Assembly: GCF_030718845.1 (NCBI RefSeq)
Contig: NZ_CP132191.1
Span: 124,001-188,000, forward strand
Length of the DNA: 64,000 nt
Direction: 5' to 3'
DNA from: Mycoplasma seminis
GTDB taxonomy: Bacteria; Bacillota_I; Bacilli_A; Mycoplasmatales; Metamycoplasmataceae
The translations under genes were made by a program, and so were the position numbers. Below are positions 42,704 to 55,370 of this stretch, piece by piece. The notes beneath the pieces are model-generated. The model saw only the letters and a list, made by a program, of their open reading frames with translations. It searched no databases and was not told the origin of the DNA. How positions within the stretch are numbered: position 1 is the stretch's first letter; every line of letters starts with the position of its first letter.

Positions 42704-43630
42704 TTAAATTTCAGTATTTACTAAGTCAACAATAGCTTTAGCAGCAATTGCTCCATCACTTGCAGCAGTGACGATTTGACGAATTTCCTTCTTTCTAATA
42801 TCTCCGGCAGCAAAAATACCTTTGACTTTAGTTTCCATGTTTTCATCAGTAATAATAAATCCTTCTGAGTCTAAAATACCTAAATCTTGTAAGAATCAAG
42901 CGGTTGATTCCATTCCGATATATGGGAAAAATGAAGACACAGGGATAACTTGTGAGTTTCCTTCAGAATCCACTACAGTAGCAGATTGTAAGCTATCTTC
43001 ACCATTTAATTCAGTAATTTGACTCATGCGGTGGATTTTAACATTTGGTAACTTATATAAATCTTGCACTAGTCTTCTTTCGGCTTTAAATTCTTCTCCA
43101 CGAATTACAATATGCACTTCAGAAGCGATTTTAGAAAGGTAAGTTGATTCTTCAACTGCTGAGTTTCCGTCTCCTAAAACAATTGTTGGATTGTGTCCGA
43201 ATAAAGGACCATCGCAAATAGCACAATAACTCACTCCACGGTTGGTGAATTTATCAATGTTTTTAATAAAACTTGGAACTTTGTTTTTCATTCCAGTTGC
43301 AATTAATACTGCTTTAGCTTGCAGTATAGTTCCATCGGCTAAATAGACATCTTTTTGTGTGTCTGAAACATTATCAATTTCAACTACATCACCATAAGTA
43401 TATTGTGCACCATATTTTTGTGCATGATTAAAGAATTCTTGAGCAAGTTCTCAACCTTCAATCATTTCTGTTCCGATTCAGTTTTCAACTTTATTGGTAG
43501 CTGATAATTTCCCACCTGGTGTGGATTTTTCCACAAAAGTAACTGATAAATTTGCTCTTGAAGCATATAAAGCAGCATTTAATCCGGCGGGACCTCCACC
43601 AATAATTACTAAATCATATTCTTTTCTCAT
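42704..43630 (-). CDS. trxB: Thioredoxin reductase
   Basis: 308 aa FAD/NADPH enzyme that keeps thioredoxin reduced. Seen: [20 protein letters not shown] (FAD), [22 protein letters not shown] with the redox Cys pair near residues 136-139, [15 protein letters not shown] (NADPH), and [28 protein letters not shown] (second FAD motif). AAGGAG before ATG 43628-43630. First gene of a two-gene unit with the Fic-like gene. Confidence 0.96.
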
Positions 43631-43748
43631 TTTTTCTCCTTTTGATAATTATACTCTTATATTTTAGCAATAATAAAAGGATAATTTATACAAAAAGTGT
43701 CTTTTATATAAATATTTTTATCTAAATACCATTTTTTTGCTTTTGTAA

Positions 43749-43754
43749 TATAAT
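43749..43754 (+). promoter_or_regulatory. -10 box close to the start of a lipoprotein gene
   Basis: TATAAT ends 8 nt before ATG 43763 and there is no ribosome site between, so the transcript should start at or beside the start codon. Confidence 0.5.
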
Positions 43755-43762
43755 ATTAAATT

Positions 43763-46573
43763 ATGAAAAGACAAAAGAATTTATTAAGTATATTACTTCC
43801 ACTTGGTGCAGTGAGTTTAACTGCTCCGCTTTTTACTGTTGCAGTTTCTTGTTCTGGTGCTAAAAATCAATATCAAAATGAATTAAAACAAGCAATTAAT
43901 AACATTGAAGTAAATGTCGATAATAAAGAAAATTTATATGCTAAAGATGTGCAAATAAAAGACATTAAGATTTCAAATCTCGATGATACTGTAAAAGTTT
44001 CATTATTTAACATTATTAATCAACTCAACAACAAAGTTGTTGTTTCAGTTTTATTAACTCATAAAAAAGATTCAAACTTAAAAGAATCTAAAGAATTTGA
44101 AATTAATGGATTTAAAGTAGAAAATTCTGCTCCGGTTGAAAAACCAGAAGATGGAAAGCCCGAAACCAAACCTAATCTAGGACAAAATAGTGAAATAAAA
44201 CAACCAGCTGAAGAAACAAAACCGGCTGAAGAAACAAAACCGGCTGAAGAAACAAAACCGGCTGAAGACAATAATGATGATAGTATGCTTAATGAACAAA
44301 TTACAGAAGTAAATAAGAAATATCTTATTGATTCTAATTATGCAAGTTACTTTAATGCGGGTACAATTGAAAACTTAAGTAAACCTGAAGTTGAACCTTT
44401 TAAAACTGTTTCTGCTACATTTACTCATGCTCCTAGTGATACTGAAGTAAAAGAAGTATTTTTAAAACTTTGGAATGATAAAACAGATTTAAATGGTTTA
44501 GAATTCAAAGGCAAATATCAACCTACTAAAGATCAATTAATTAGAGTTTACTTAGAAGTTAGAGAAGAACATATTGCTGATAATTTCTATTGAGACTATA
44601 CTTTATCAAATGGATATTCAGATGGATTCTATCAAGACAATGGTGAATGAAGATTCAAAATGACTAGATATGATTATATGTCTACTTCAGTTTCTTTAGA
44701 TGTATTATGAGATTTAATTACTCAATCTGAAGGTCTTATTGATAAAAACATGTCTGAGTTTGATAAAGTGTATGAAATTACTCGTTACTTTACTGAAAAA
44801 TACCGTTATATTGGAGATGGAAAAGCCTTTGTCATAGGTGATAGAGGAATTATTTCAGGACTTACTAAAAGAGAACTTGTCTGCAGACACTTTACTATTT
44901 TTGAATCAATGTTTCTCAATATGATGGGATTAAAAAGCTTTGAATCTTGAGGAGCTAGTCACATTTGAAACAATTTCCAAGTTGGGGACAAATGATATTC
45001 AGTTGATGCAACTGGAGTACAAAATTCAACTTGAGATACAATTGATTACCGTCCATTATTTAACAATACTAATAATACTTATGATGCCTTTTATTTAGGT
45101 AGATCAAATCCTAATCCAGCTGAATATGGTGGATATTTAGATGATGGTAATATTGCTCAAGCACCATATGACCGTAATGTTTATGCAAATGGAAATGATT
45201 TAACTAAAGATTTTGTTTTCAGAAACTGAGATCCATATAAATTTGATTCAGCGCACAATAACATTAGAAACTCTCGCCCGGAGTGAATTAATGGTAAATG
45301 ATACTGAATGGAATTTGATAATAATTCACATGGATATAAACTTGTTTCATCTGCTTATAATAAATTTTCACAAAGACAACTTGATTATCCTTTAAACTCT
45401 TATATCTTAAATCAAGGTTGATATGGAGCTGGATTTAGTTTTAAATTTAATAATTCACTTCTAGTGGTAACGGTTGAAAATCCTAATGATCCTTTTGTAA
45501 TGAAAGCACATTTACTTAAATATGATGTTGTAAATCAAAAAGTAAGCGAAATTAAAGTTAATAATGCAGATAGTTTTGAGTTAACCCGTGGAAATACTCT
45601 TTGACTTGATAAAGATAATAATTTACTTGTTAAAGATATTGAGAAACATTACACTGTGCTAGTGCAAAATATTGCTCAATATTTCGATGCTAAACCAGTG
45701 GATTATAAATTAAATGCACAATGAGAAATTTATCTTGCTAGAATCATGAATGGAGTTATCAATGTTGGAATTCATGATTTAGAAATTCCTTCAGTTAAAA
45801 TTAAAAAAGAATTTGAAGCTAAAATAGCACAAGCTAAAAAATTATTTGCTAATGAAGATTATGAAGCAGCTTATGATTTAATTCATCAAGCTATTGAATG
45901 ATATAAACAACAAAGAATTAATACACATAATAAGCCTATTATTACTACTAATTTAGCTGATAAATATCTTTTAAATTATGAAGTATATAAATATCAATCT
46001 ATTAATGTTAAAGCTATTGCTAACTTTGATAGTGTAAATACCAATAAAGAAAACTTAATGTTTATTTGATATAAAGATGGAAAAGAAATCTTTAGTGGAT
46101 TGGATAAAAACCAAGTTAACTTTAGCGAGTTATTTAAATCTGCTGATGATGCACAAGGAAATTATCAAGTTAAAATAATTAATAGAGCTAATGGTGAAAG
46201 TATTTTAAGTAATACTATTGCAGTAAGCTTAGATGATACAAATGTCTATTCAAATGTTTACTCAACAATTAAATTAGATGATATTTTATTTAACAATAAT
46301 CCAAAAGAAATAAATATTTCTCGTCATATTTCAACGTCAAACCAATATGATGTAACTGTAACTTTAACCCACAATGGAAAAGTGGTTAAAACTCAAACAT
46401 TTATTTCTAACAAAAATGATCCAGAAGAATTCGCATTTAGCTATGTTTCAGCTGTAAATGATTTTGATAGTCAAAAAGGTGAATATCAAATTAAAATGGA
46501 TATAAAAGACAAAAGTGCAAACATAATTCAATCAGAAAACTTACTTAATTACTATTTCTTATGAACTGAGTAA
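43763..46573 (+). CDS. Large lipoprotein with transglutaminase-like core
   Basis: 936 aa with many TGA=Trp codons. The signal peptide ends in the lipobox VAVSC (Cys-30). About residues 145-170 carry a Pro-Ala-Glu-Glu-Thr-Lys hexapeptide repeat. From about 330 comes a transglutaminase-like (papain-fold) domain: ELVCRHFTIFES (Cys near 373), ASHIWN (His near 399) and WYSVDATG (Asp near 414), in order and spacing of the catalytic triad. The rest is beta-rich, perhaps Ig-like repeats. Likely a surface protease or crosslinking enzyme; which is not visible. Confidence 0.85.
44204..44269 (+). repeat. In-frame 18-bp tandem repeat (PAEETK)
   Basis: Three full 18-bp units and a partial fourth, encoding Pro-Ala-Glu-Glu-Thr-Lys; units two and three are identical, unit one differs by one base. 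Copy-number change would alter the linker length without shifting frame. Confidence 0.9.
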
Positions 46574-46621
46574 TAAAAAACAAATATACCTATGAGATAG
46601 ATAAATTAGGATTGAAAATAA

Positions 46622-46656
46622 CACCATATACTAGAAATAGCATATGGTGCTTTTTG
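46622..46656 (+). terminator. Terminator after the transglutaminase lipoprotein
   Basis: Stem CACCATAT/ATATGGTG (46622-46629 with 46642-46649) with a 12-nt loop, then CTTTTT. Confidence 0.7.
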
Positions 46657-46680
46657 TATTAAACATCATTCTAAAATGAT

Positions 46681-46881
46681 TTATTTTTCTTTTTTCTTTT
46701 GTTTCATTTTTTCACTGATTATTTCAAGAGAAATACCATGTTCATTTAATATTTCTTCCATTATTTCTTGATATAAATCTCTATCGTGTTCATTTAAAAC
46801 ATTAATACTGGTTCTTTTTGGGTTTGATGCAACTTTTTGTTTCTTAGGTGACTTACTTGTTTTAGTATTTAAATTATTCAT
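46681..46881 (-). CDS. Small Lys-rich protein, possible gene
   Basis: 66 aa from ATG 46879-46881. Basic N-terminus (KTSKSPKKQK) and a helical, acidic/basic C-terminus ending KQKKKEK. No ribosome site. It is the only candidate between the terminator and the recombinase gene and runs in the same direction as the latter. Coding status uncertain. Confidence 0.4.
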   Translation of the reverse strand: MNNLNTKTSKSPKKQKVASNPKRTSINVLNEHDRDLYQEIMEEILNEHGISLEIISEKMKQKKKEK

Positions 46882-46937
46882 ATCAGTATTATATATTTTT
46901 ATTCTTGATATTTTGAAATTTGTTTACAGTCATAGAA

Positions 46938-46975
46938 AAACACACTCTTATTATTTAAAAGAATGTGTTTAGTAT
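46938..46975 (-). terminator. Terminator of the recombinase gene
   Basis: Twelve-position stem with one mismatch (46938-46949 with 46959-46970); T-runs on both outer sides. Confidence 0.6.
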
Positions 46976-47028
46976 TTTTAACCCAATTTAACTTTAACAT
47001 AGGGTTATTCGTTTTTATATTATGCTAA

Positions 47029-47940
47029 TTAAGTTAATGCAGAAAGAGATTTCATTACTAAGTCAATATCTTTATTTTCTAATTCGTTAATAATGTGAAG
47101 ATATACTTTTTGAGTTGTTGACATATTAGAATGTCCTAGTCTTTGTGCTACTGATGCAATAGAAACTCCAGCATATAGCAACACAGAAGCATGGGTATGT
47201 CTAAGTCCATGTACACTGATAATAGGAACATTTGCTTGCTTACATCTACGCTCTAAAGTATCGTTTACCGTTGAATTATAAATATTTTCTTTAATAAATA
47301 TCGGCTGATCTGCTGGGAGATTTTTAGTTAACGCACTAAATTGAGTTGAAATCATTCAATCGATTTGAATCTTTCTAATTGAAGATTTGTTTTTAGTTGG
47401 TTGAAAATCTCTAGCTTCTTTATAATCTCAAGTTTTATTTACTACAACTATTTGCTTACTGAAATCAAAATCAGCAGGAGTGAGAGCGGCTGCTTCAGAA
47501 AAACGCATACCGGTTTTAGCTATTAAAAGTATCATTCAATCTACATTAGGTTTTTCTCCTAATTTAAGGGTTTTAAGTAATGAATGTAGCTCGAATTGAT
47601 TTAAGTATTTAGCTTTTTTAGGACGTGGTACTTTTCCTTTGATAATAACTTTACGACATGGATCTTTTTCAATAAAGCCTTCATCCAAGGCATCTTGGAT
47701 TGCAGGTTTAAGTAAACGATGGAAATCCATAGTAGTTTGTTTTTCGTGTGTAGCAGCAAAATCATTAAGTAATTGTTGATAAATTAAACGATTTAAATTG
47801 TGAATAAATAAATTAGGTGCTAGCTTTCTAATTCAACTTAAAGCTAGGTAATATTTCTTTAGTGTAACTGAGCGAATTGCTCCTTCTTTGTAAATCTTAA
47901 TTCACTGTGCATAATATTCTGATAATAATATTTGTTTCAT
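47029..47940 (-). CDS. Tyrosine site-specific recombinase linked to the type I RM locus
   Basis: 303 aa from ATG 47938-47940, AAGGAAG upstream. N-terminal SAM-like DNA-binding helices, then the catalytic set: Arg in KTGMRFSEAA, His-x-x-Arg in VHGLRHTHAS, Gly-His in QRLGHSNMSTTQ and the nucleophile Tyr in KVYLH. It is the last gene of the hsd locus, 75 nt downstream of hsdR. In mycoplasmas such recombinases invert hsdS segments (for example HvsR of M. pulmonis), so the same role is likely here. Not a typical XerC/D by position. Confidence 0.88.
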
Positions 47941-48015
47941 AATACTTCCTTATTAAAATATTTATTAGGAAGCACTACCACAAGATATAGTAAAACTCAA
48001 CCGAGTTGATTGAGT

Positions 48016-51000
48016 TTACTTGTTTTTCTCAATAAATTTTGTGATTGCATCATAAATTTCTCTATTGAGATTACGACCTGGTATTTCTTTTCCAGCTAAA
48101 GTTTCTAAATAAGCTTTAGCTGTATTTTTATCTACTAGTTGTCTGATTTCATCTAATACACCAAAAGCATTTGAATCGGCTTGATGGAATTTAGCTTTAA
48201 AGTTTTGAATATCACTAATTCCCATATTGCGACAGAATGCTTCTATTTTGCTGTTTTCGTCTCAGATAATATGTTCATTAATATAATCTCTAAATGTTTT
48301 ATCTGGAGAGATTTCTAAATCACCACTTTGGATTTGATTAATGATAAACTTAGCAGCTTGTTGCTCAGGTCCGGTTAATGTTGAGAATGAAGATTGTAGT
48401 GAACTTAAAAGCTCTTTAGCTTTATTTGATTCAACATCGCTATCAATTTGAATTTGCTTAATGTATTTAGAAAAGTTATCTTCTAAGTATTCACTGTCTA
48501 TCTTTCCAGTATCAAGTTGTAAGATATTAACATTGAAATCATATAAGATATCATCTGAATGAGACATTGAAGCTTTTTCAGTAGCTTTAGATAATTCTTG
48601 ATATCTTAAACATAAGATTTCAAAAGTTGTTTTATCAAGTAAATTATTTTTATAGTTTTTGTTTGGATTATTTGTGTCTGTATCAAAGTCATATCCTTGA
48701 ATAATAGCACATTGCACTTTTGCTCATAGTTGATTAAATAAGCTAGCAAATTTAGCAGCTTGTTTATCACTACTTGGAACTGATTGGAAATTATCAATAT
48801 TATTATCAAGGAATAATTGAGTTATTTCTTGATATAAAGCATTAATTGAATCAACATTTTGTTGAATCTTATCAACAAATACTCCAAAAGCTTTATTACC
48901 TGAATAATATTCAAAAGCCTTTTTAATATTTTGTTCCATTGTATATGGTTGACGGTAATATCTAATGTATCCAAATGGTTTATCATCTCCAAAAATCCGG
49001 TTAGTTCTTGAAAATGCTTGAACTAAAGCATCATAAACTAGTACTTTGTCTAAATAAAGGCGGTTTATTCACTTAGAATCAAATCCAGTAAGCATTTGGT
49101 CAACTACGATTAAAAGGTCTAATCTTTCGTCTTTTTGTGATTCATTACTAATTCCAATATGGGGTTCTTTATGTGCTAAACGATTAGCGACATCTTTTTT
49201 AAATTCAGCTCATTTAGGAATAGTATAAGTGCGATTGTAGTTCTTATTGTAATCAACAATAATTTCTTCCATAGCATCTTCTTTGATAATAGCTTTTTCA
49301 TAACCATTATTATCAATACTTGGATCAAAAATACATGTAATTTTAATAGGTCTAAAATCTGGATTATTATTCATTTCTTCTTTGAATAAACGATAATAAG
49401 CAATTGCTTCTGGAATTGAAGATGTAGCTAAAATTCCATGGAATTTTCTATTTCTACTAATAGAGTCAAAATCACTTAAGATATTTTTGATAACAGCTTT
49501 TCTATATTTATCATTATCATATTGTTTTGCTGGAATATAGTCTTCAATTCCCATATGATATTTACCTAATTTATCATAATGCCCAACCATATCAACTTCA
49601 TTCATTCAACGATAGAATTCTTTAGTTCTTTCTGGATATGTTTCATTAATAGCATCGCTATATGTTGGACAATGAGATTTATCTAAAGCTATTTGTTGCT
49701 TGATGTTATCAAATATATAAACAGCATAATGGTCAAATCCTAAAACATTTTTATCTTTAATCCCATCAGCAATAGCATAACGGTGTAATTCGTCACCAAA
49801 TACATCAATAGTTGTATTATCTTTTTTCTTATTGTCTTCTAAAATAGGTGTTCCAGTAAATCCAAAGAATACTGATTTATCAAATAATTTTTTAATATCA
49901 GCGAACATTGTTCCAAATGTTGAACGGTGACATTCATCCACTATAAAAACAATTCTGTTTTTATTGATTTTTTCTAAATCACTTGCTTTTAACATTTTGT
50001 CGTTTGCAAGTTCATTCATCTTTTGAATTGAAGTAATAATTAAAGAACTATTGTAACCACTTGCTTTTAATTTATTAATTAAATCATAAGTATTTTTTGT
50101 ATCATTGATTTCTTGATCAGCATAAGCAAAGTTATTATATTCTTGATGAGATTGAGTAGCTAGTTCAATTCTATCTACTAAGAAAACAACTTTATCAGCA
50201 AGTTTTTTGTTAGCAATCAGCTGAGCAGCTTTAAATGAAGTCATGGTTTTTCCAGAACCAGTAGTGTGTCAAATGTAACCGCCTCTAGTTGAAGCTTTAC
50301 CTCAAAGATTTTCACTATTAATTATTGTAAGTACATCATAAATTCTGTTAACTGCAAAGTATTGGTAACTTCTAAGAACTTTTAAATTACCATCTCCTTG
50401 GTCAGCGATTGTATAATCGCCGATTAACTCGTGAGCCATAGGGATATAAAGAAAACTATCAGCTATTTTTTCTCAATCTTTAATTTCATCATTATTGTAA
50501 TTACATCAGTGGAACTGATATTCTTTTTTGAATTCTTTTCCATTACCAGGATTTATAAAATAAACCATTTCTTCTGGTGTCATAGCTACAAAAATTTGAA
50601 TTAATCTAAAAATACCTGTAAAACATCCTTTAGCAGAATATTTCTTAATTTGTTCAATTGCTTGTGATACTTCTACACCAGATTTCTTTAATTCAATATG
50701 AATTACCGGCATACCATTAATAAGTAGCATTAAATCACCCCTACAGTCTGATTTAATTGGGTTATGATTCTTAAATTTAGGTTGTTGAGCAATTTGATAT
50801 CTACTTTTTCCACCAGCTACTTCATCTCTATCAAAAATACTTAAAGATACTTCTTTACCCTTATTAGGTGCAGCAGGGTGATCTCTTTTAATGGTAATAG
50901 TTTTACCATTAATAAAACTATTTAAATTAAAAGGAGTGCTTAATTCATTGATTTGATCAAGAATTTGTTGCATTTCTGTTTTAGTTAAAGGAAAATCACC

Positions 51001-51159
51001 TAAACGGTTAAAGTTTCTATTATTGTTAAATAAAATATTAGCTCAGTTTTCAATTAAATCTTCCTCAGTAGGATTTTTGAGGACTTGTTTTTCTCAAGAT
51101 CTATTAGTTAAAAGTTCAATTAGAGCTTTTTCAAATTCACTTTCTTTATTAAAAGTCAT
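48016..51159 (-). CDS. hsdR: Type I restriction enzyme, HsdR (translocase/nuclease)
   Basis: 1047 aa. N-terminal PD-(D/E)XK nuclease region (SDCRGDLMLLINGMP…HIELKKSG near 140-165), helicase motif I WHTTGSGKTMTS near 298-309, motif II VDECHRS near 408, FTGTP (III) near 434, QMLTGFDSKW (V) and QAFSRTNR (VI). C-terminal helical region as in HsdR. All fragments lie in one frame with TGA=Trp; no disruption seen. AAGGAG upstream overlaps the hsdS end. Makes the restriction complex with HsdM and HsdS. Confidence 0.95.
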
Positions 51160-51168
51160 ATTTTCTCC

Positions 51169-52368
51169 TTAACAAAACATCTTTTCTAATAATGATTTTT
51201 TAATATTTTCTAGTTTTTCTAACTTATGGTTGTAAGAGGTGATGAGAGAATTTAGTTTATCAAAAAATGTTGATATTATTATTTGTTCATCTTTGTTGTC
51301 TGGTATATAAAACTCAATTTCTTTTATGTTTGACCAATTAACGTATATTTGTGTATTACCTTGCGAATGCATAAAAATTTTATTTCTGTTTCTGGGATTG
51401 TTTATTAAGTTATAAATAAATGACGGAATATATCTTGATTTATCTACAATTATCCTTTGAACCCGTTGATTAAATACATATTTGTTATTTTCATCTATGA
51501 GTAAGACTCTCCCGATAATGTTTCCTGCTTGTGTTTTATCATTAAGTATCATTACTAAATCATCTTTATTTAATAATTTTTGTACCGTTTTATTGTTTAA
51601 AGATGCCCTAATGCCTTGATCATTATATAAACTATTATCACTAAAACTACCTATACTAATAACTTTTAAATCACCAAAATTATTAAATTCTGCTTCTAAA
51701 GATGTACCTGATATAGCAGAACCGTATGAGTCTATATTTTTCTTTTCTCAAGGATTCGTAAATCCTTTGAATCTTATTTTTGGAAACGGACTTTTTTCTG
51801 TTGCAAAAATATTTATTAATAATGAATTTTTAATATTTTGCAGTTTTTCTAACTTACGCTTATAAAAAGCAAGTATGTTATCTAAATTATAAAATAATTG
51901 CCCTAGTAATATTTGTTCTGCATATTTAGTGATACTTATGGATAAATTTAGTAAATAATTTTTATTAAGTTTAGCCCTACTTCCACCAACAATGAGTGAA
52001 GAAATTTCACTTCTCTTTAATGAAAGACATAAAAATTTATTATCTAATATATTACTTTTTCCTTTCAAAACATGAGCATGATTATTCACTCATATCTTGC
52101 CTGTAGTGTAATTCACTGGATAATTAAGTAAATCATTAGCACCATCCTCAGCGACTAGAACATTTTCTCCATCATGAGTAAATCCATTAACATATCCTAG
52201 TATACCATTAGCACCATAATAAGGGATATTCCCTTTTATTCTTAAATTTTCCGCAATAGGAATTCTATATTTATCTAAATTTATTGTTACTTCATTAATT
52301 GAATACTTTTCTCAAGTGTTTGTGAATCCTTTGAATCTAATTTGAGGTTTTGTTATTTTTTTGTTCAT
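51169..52368 (-). CDS. hsdS: Type I specificity subunit HsdS (expressed copy 1)
   Basis: 399 aa with two target-recognition domains. Layout: N-terminal KPQIRFKGFTN-TWEK, TRD1, a conserved helical spacer (AFYKRKLEKLQNIKNSLL…), a second RFKGFTNPWEKK, TRD2, and the C-terminal helix LEKLENIKKSLLEKMFC. TRD2 is closely similar to silent cassette A at 53704. ATG 52366-52368. It ends 9 nt before hsdR starts. Uninterrupted frame. Confidence 0.92.
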
Positions 52369-52426
52369 AAATCCTCTTTTACAAGTTTTTTAAAAATTAA
52401 TTTTTTCGAAAAAAGCATATATCTCC

Positions 52427-53602
52427 TTAACAAAACATCTTTTCCAATAATGATTTTTTAATATTCTCTAACTTTTCCAACTTACGCTTATAAAAGGTGA
52501 GCATATTATCTATAGATGAAAACAATTTATTTATATTTATAATCTCATCTTCTCTTGAAGAAATTATTATTTGTAAATTTTGAACTTTCTCTGCATTTAA
52601 ATTACCTTGTGTCCCTGTCGAAATATACGGAGTTCATTCATTAAATAATTCCATTTTATGTAATTGATAATATATATGTTCAGATAGAATTGCGCTATCG
52701 AAAATCATATTGTAAAAAGCCTGAGAAGTAGCTGCTTCCATTTCTAATATCCCTATTTTACCGATTGATGCATATATAGATAATGAGAGAGAACCTTTAG
52801 GAACTATCCAAGCTCTAGAATTTGATATCCCTAATTTACTAATGGATTTTTCTGTTCTGTAAACATATTTATTGCATGCACTTATATCAGATATCGTTAA
52901 GAATGGTATATTACCAGAATAATACTCCTTATTCGATGTTAAAGGAGTTCCACCTGTTGCAGCAAACTTATATATATCATGAAGTCTTTTCTTTTCTCAA
53001 GAGTTTGTGAATTCTTTGAATCTTATTTCTGGAAATGGATTATTTTCATCTGCGAACATCTTTTCTAATAATGATTTTTTCACATTTTCAAGTTTTTCTA
53101 ACTTACGCTTATAAAAGGTGAGAAGTAATTCTATGGAATCAAAGAAATATTGGATATTTAATATTTCACTTATATCACTAGGAACAGCAACCTGAAATGG
53201 TTGTATATAAGAAATATAATGTCTTGAATGTCCATTTATTATAAAATTTGCATTATTTAATAAGTAAAAAATAAATTTTAAATTCATCTTATTTTTTGAT
53301 GTTAATATCTTAATAGCCGATGAATTTAACAAAAATGGAAAATTTACATATTTAGTATCTAATGTAAAATCATCAAACAAAATACAGTCGCCTTTTGAAT
53401 ATAAATTATTTTCATTTGAGTATCCTAAAATAAAGGCTTTATTAGCTGTTAATACAGGGTTTTGACCAGCTTCTTTTACTAAATTACTTATCATATAATT
53501 ATCCGAACGCTCAAATTCTAATAAATCCTTTATATAACTTTTTTCTCAAGAGTTAGTAAAACCCTTGAATCTTATTTGTGGTTTTATTATTTCTTTATCC
53601 AT
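52427..53602 (-). CDS. hsdS: Type I specificity subunit HsdS (expressed copy 2)
   Basis: 391 aa, same layout as copy 1: KPQIRFKGFTNSWEKS, TRD1, helical spacer LTFYKRKLEKLENVKKSLLEKMF, RFKEFTNSWEKK, TRD2 and C-terminal helix ending KSLLEKMFC. TRD2 (FAATGGTPLTSNKEYY…) resembles silent cassette C. AAGGAGC before ATG 53600-53602. Two complete hsdS genes next to one hsdM/hsdR pair imply alternative complexes with different targets. Confidence 0.92.
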
Positions 53603-53703
53603 AATGCTCCTTTTTAAAGTTAAAAGCTTAAAAATTGTTTATTTTTTATATTTTTAGGTGTTCAAATTGATCTTTAATTATTAATTTTTTATATTTTGAC
53701 AAT

Positions 53704-54229
53704 CACTTGAGAAAAGAAAAATATAGAATCATTTGGCCATTCAGAATCCGGTACATCACTAGAAGCTGAATTTAATAATTTCGGAAAATTAAAAGTTATC
53801 AGTATTGGTAGTTTCGGTGTTCATGATTTATACAACGACCAAGGTATAAGAGTAACTTTAAACAATAAGACAAAACAAAAATTGTTAAATAAAGATAACT
53901 TAGTTATGATACTCAATGATAAAACGCAAGCCGGCAACATTATCGGACGAGTCTTGCTCATAGACGAAAATGACAAATATGTATTCAACCAAAGAGTTCA
54001 AAGGATAATTGTAGATGAATCAAAATATATTCCATCATATCTTTATAATTTAATAAATAATCCTATAAATAGAAATAAAGTTTTCTTACATTCTCAAGGT
54101 AATACGCAAATATATGTTAATTGATCAAATATAAAAGATATTGAGTTTTATATTTCAAATAACAAAGACGAACAAATTATAATATCAAGATTTTTTGATA
54201 AAGTGAACCTTATTATCACCTTTTATAAG
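53704..54229 (+). pseudogene. Silent hsdS target-recognition cassette A (inverted)
   Basis: Opposite orientation to the expressed hsdS genes. Begins CACTTGAGAAAAG (…TWEKK) and ends CACCTTTTATAAG (…TFYK); the same short blocks bound each TRD in the expressed genes. Encodes a TRD about 80% like TRD2 of hsdS copy 1 by eye (LVMILNDKTQAGNIIGRVL shared exactly). No start codon, no hsdS N-terminus, no spacer helix. The frame stays open to 54259. Confidence 0.88.
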
Positions 54230-54300
54230 TGTTTGTATTTTTACACATTTATTAGTTAAAAATTATTGAATTCTCAATATTTTTATACATTTTTACTTAC

Positions 54301-54765
54301 GCTTGAGAAAAGAAAAAGATAGGAAATATATTTCAAATAACAAGAGGATATGTCTTACCAGAATCATCTATAAAAAATACATTAACAAATGTTTTTAAAT
54401 ATCCAGTTTTTTCATCTCAAACTACAAATAATGGACTAATGGGTTACTACAATGAATGAATGTATAGTGATGCTATAACGTGAACCACAGACGGCGCTAA
54501 TGCTGGTACAGTAAATTACCGAAAAGGCCTGTTTTACTGTACTAATGTGTGTGGAGTGCTTATTTCTAAAGAAGTTGTAGCAAACACCTGCATTGCTGAA
54601 ATTTTAAACAGAGTATCTTATAAATATGTTTCAAAAGTTGGTAATCCAAAATTAATGAATAATGTTATGGAAAAAATTATGATTCATATCCCGAATAATG
54701 ATATTGAAGCTAATAAAATTAGCAAACTATTTGAAACAACTGAATCACTTCTCACCTTTTATAAG
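54301..54765 (+). pseudogene. Silent hsdS target-recognition cassette B (inverted)
   Basis: Bounded by GCTTGAGAAAAG and CTCACCTTTTATAAG. Encodes one TRD of another type (contains TTNNGLMGYYNEW and a Cys-rich RKGLFYCTNVCGV), in one frame with TGA=Trp. The open frame runs on through the spacer into cassette C. Confidence 0.85.
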
Positions 54766-54821
54766 CGTTTGTCGTTTTGAAAGCCTAATAAAATTAATAT
54801 ATTTTTTACAAAAATTACAAT

Positions 54822-55338
54822 CACTTGAGAAAAGAGTTCATTTAATAATTTTTATAATTTTGCATCCGAGGGTGGTACCCCAAGTACTGATAATAAGCAA
54901 TACTATTCAAATGGAAAAATTCCTTTTATAAGAGTCGAGGATACACAAAATAAATATATTTATGACACGTTAATCCATATAACTGAAGAAGGTCTTTCAC
55001 ATAGTTCAGCTTGATTAATTCCAGAGAACTCTATAATACTCACAAATGGAGCAACTATAGGAAATGTCTCTATAAATAAGTGTAAAACAGCAACAAAACA
55101 AGGAATTTTAGGGATTTTACTAAAAGAAAATATTGATATTGAGTATATGTATTATTTATTAAAAACAAAGTATTTTCAAAAGCAATTAACTTCAAAAGCG
55201 GCTACTGGTACATTTGCTTCAATAAATCTTAAAACAATATCGAATATCGATTTATTATCAACGAATTCAATAAAAGAACAATTGAAAATTTCTTTTATGT
55301 TATCTAATCTAGATAATATAATCACCTTTTATAAGTAA
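54822..55338 (+). pseudogene. Silent hsdS target-recognition cassette C (inverted)
   Basis: Bounded by CACTTGAGAAAAG and ATCACCTTTTATAAG, with a stop directly after. Encodes a TRD with FASEGGTPSTDNKQYY, the same type as TRD2 of hsdS copy 2. Same frame as cassette B. Confidence 0.85.
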
Positions 55339-55370
55339 CAGTTGCTAGCAAAAATATCTATTTTTGTATT

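Noticed and set aside
44059-44271. ORF with a repeated SSAGFV motif on the - strand
   Set aside because: It is the reverse strand of the PAEETK repeat in the transglutaminase lipoprotein.
53882-55338. Independent genes on the + strand between hsdS and hsdM
   Set aside because: Each is a bare hsdS target-recognition domain without start, spacer helix or C-terminal helix; interpreted as silent cassettes.
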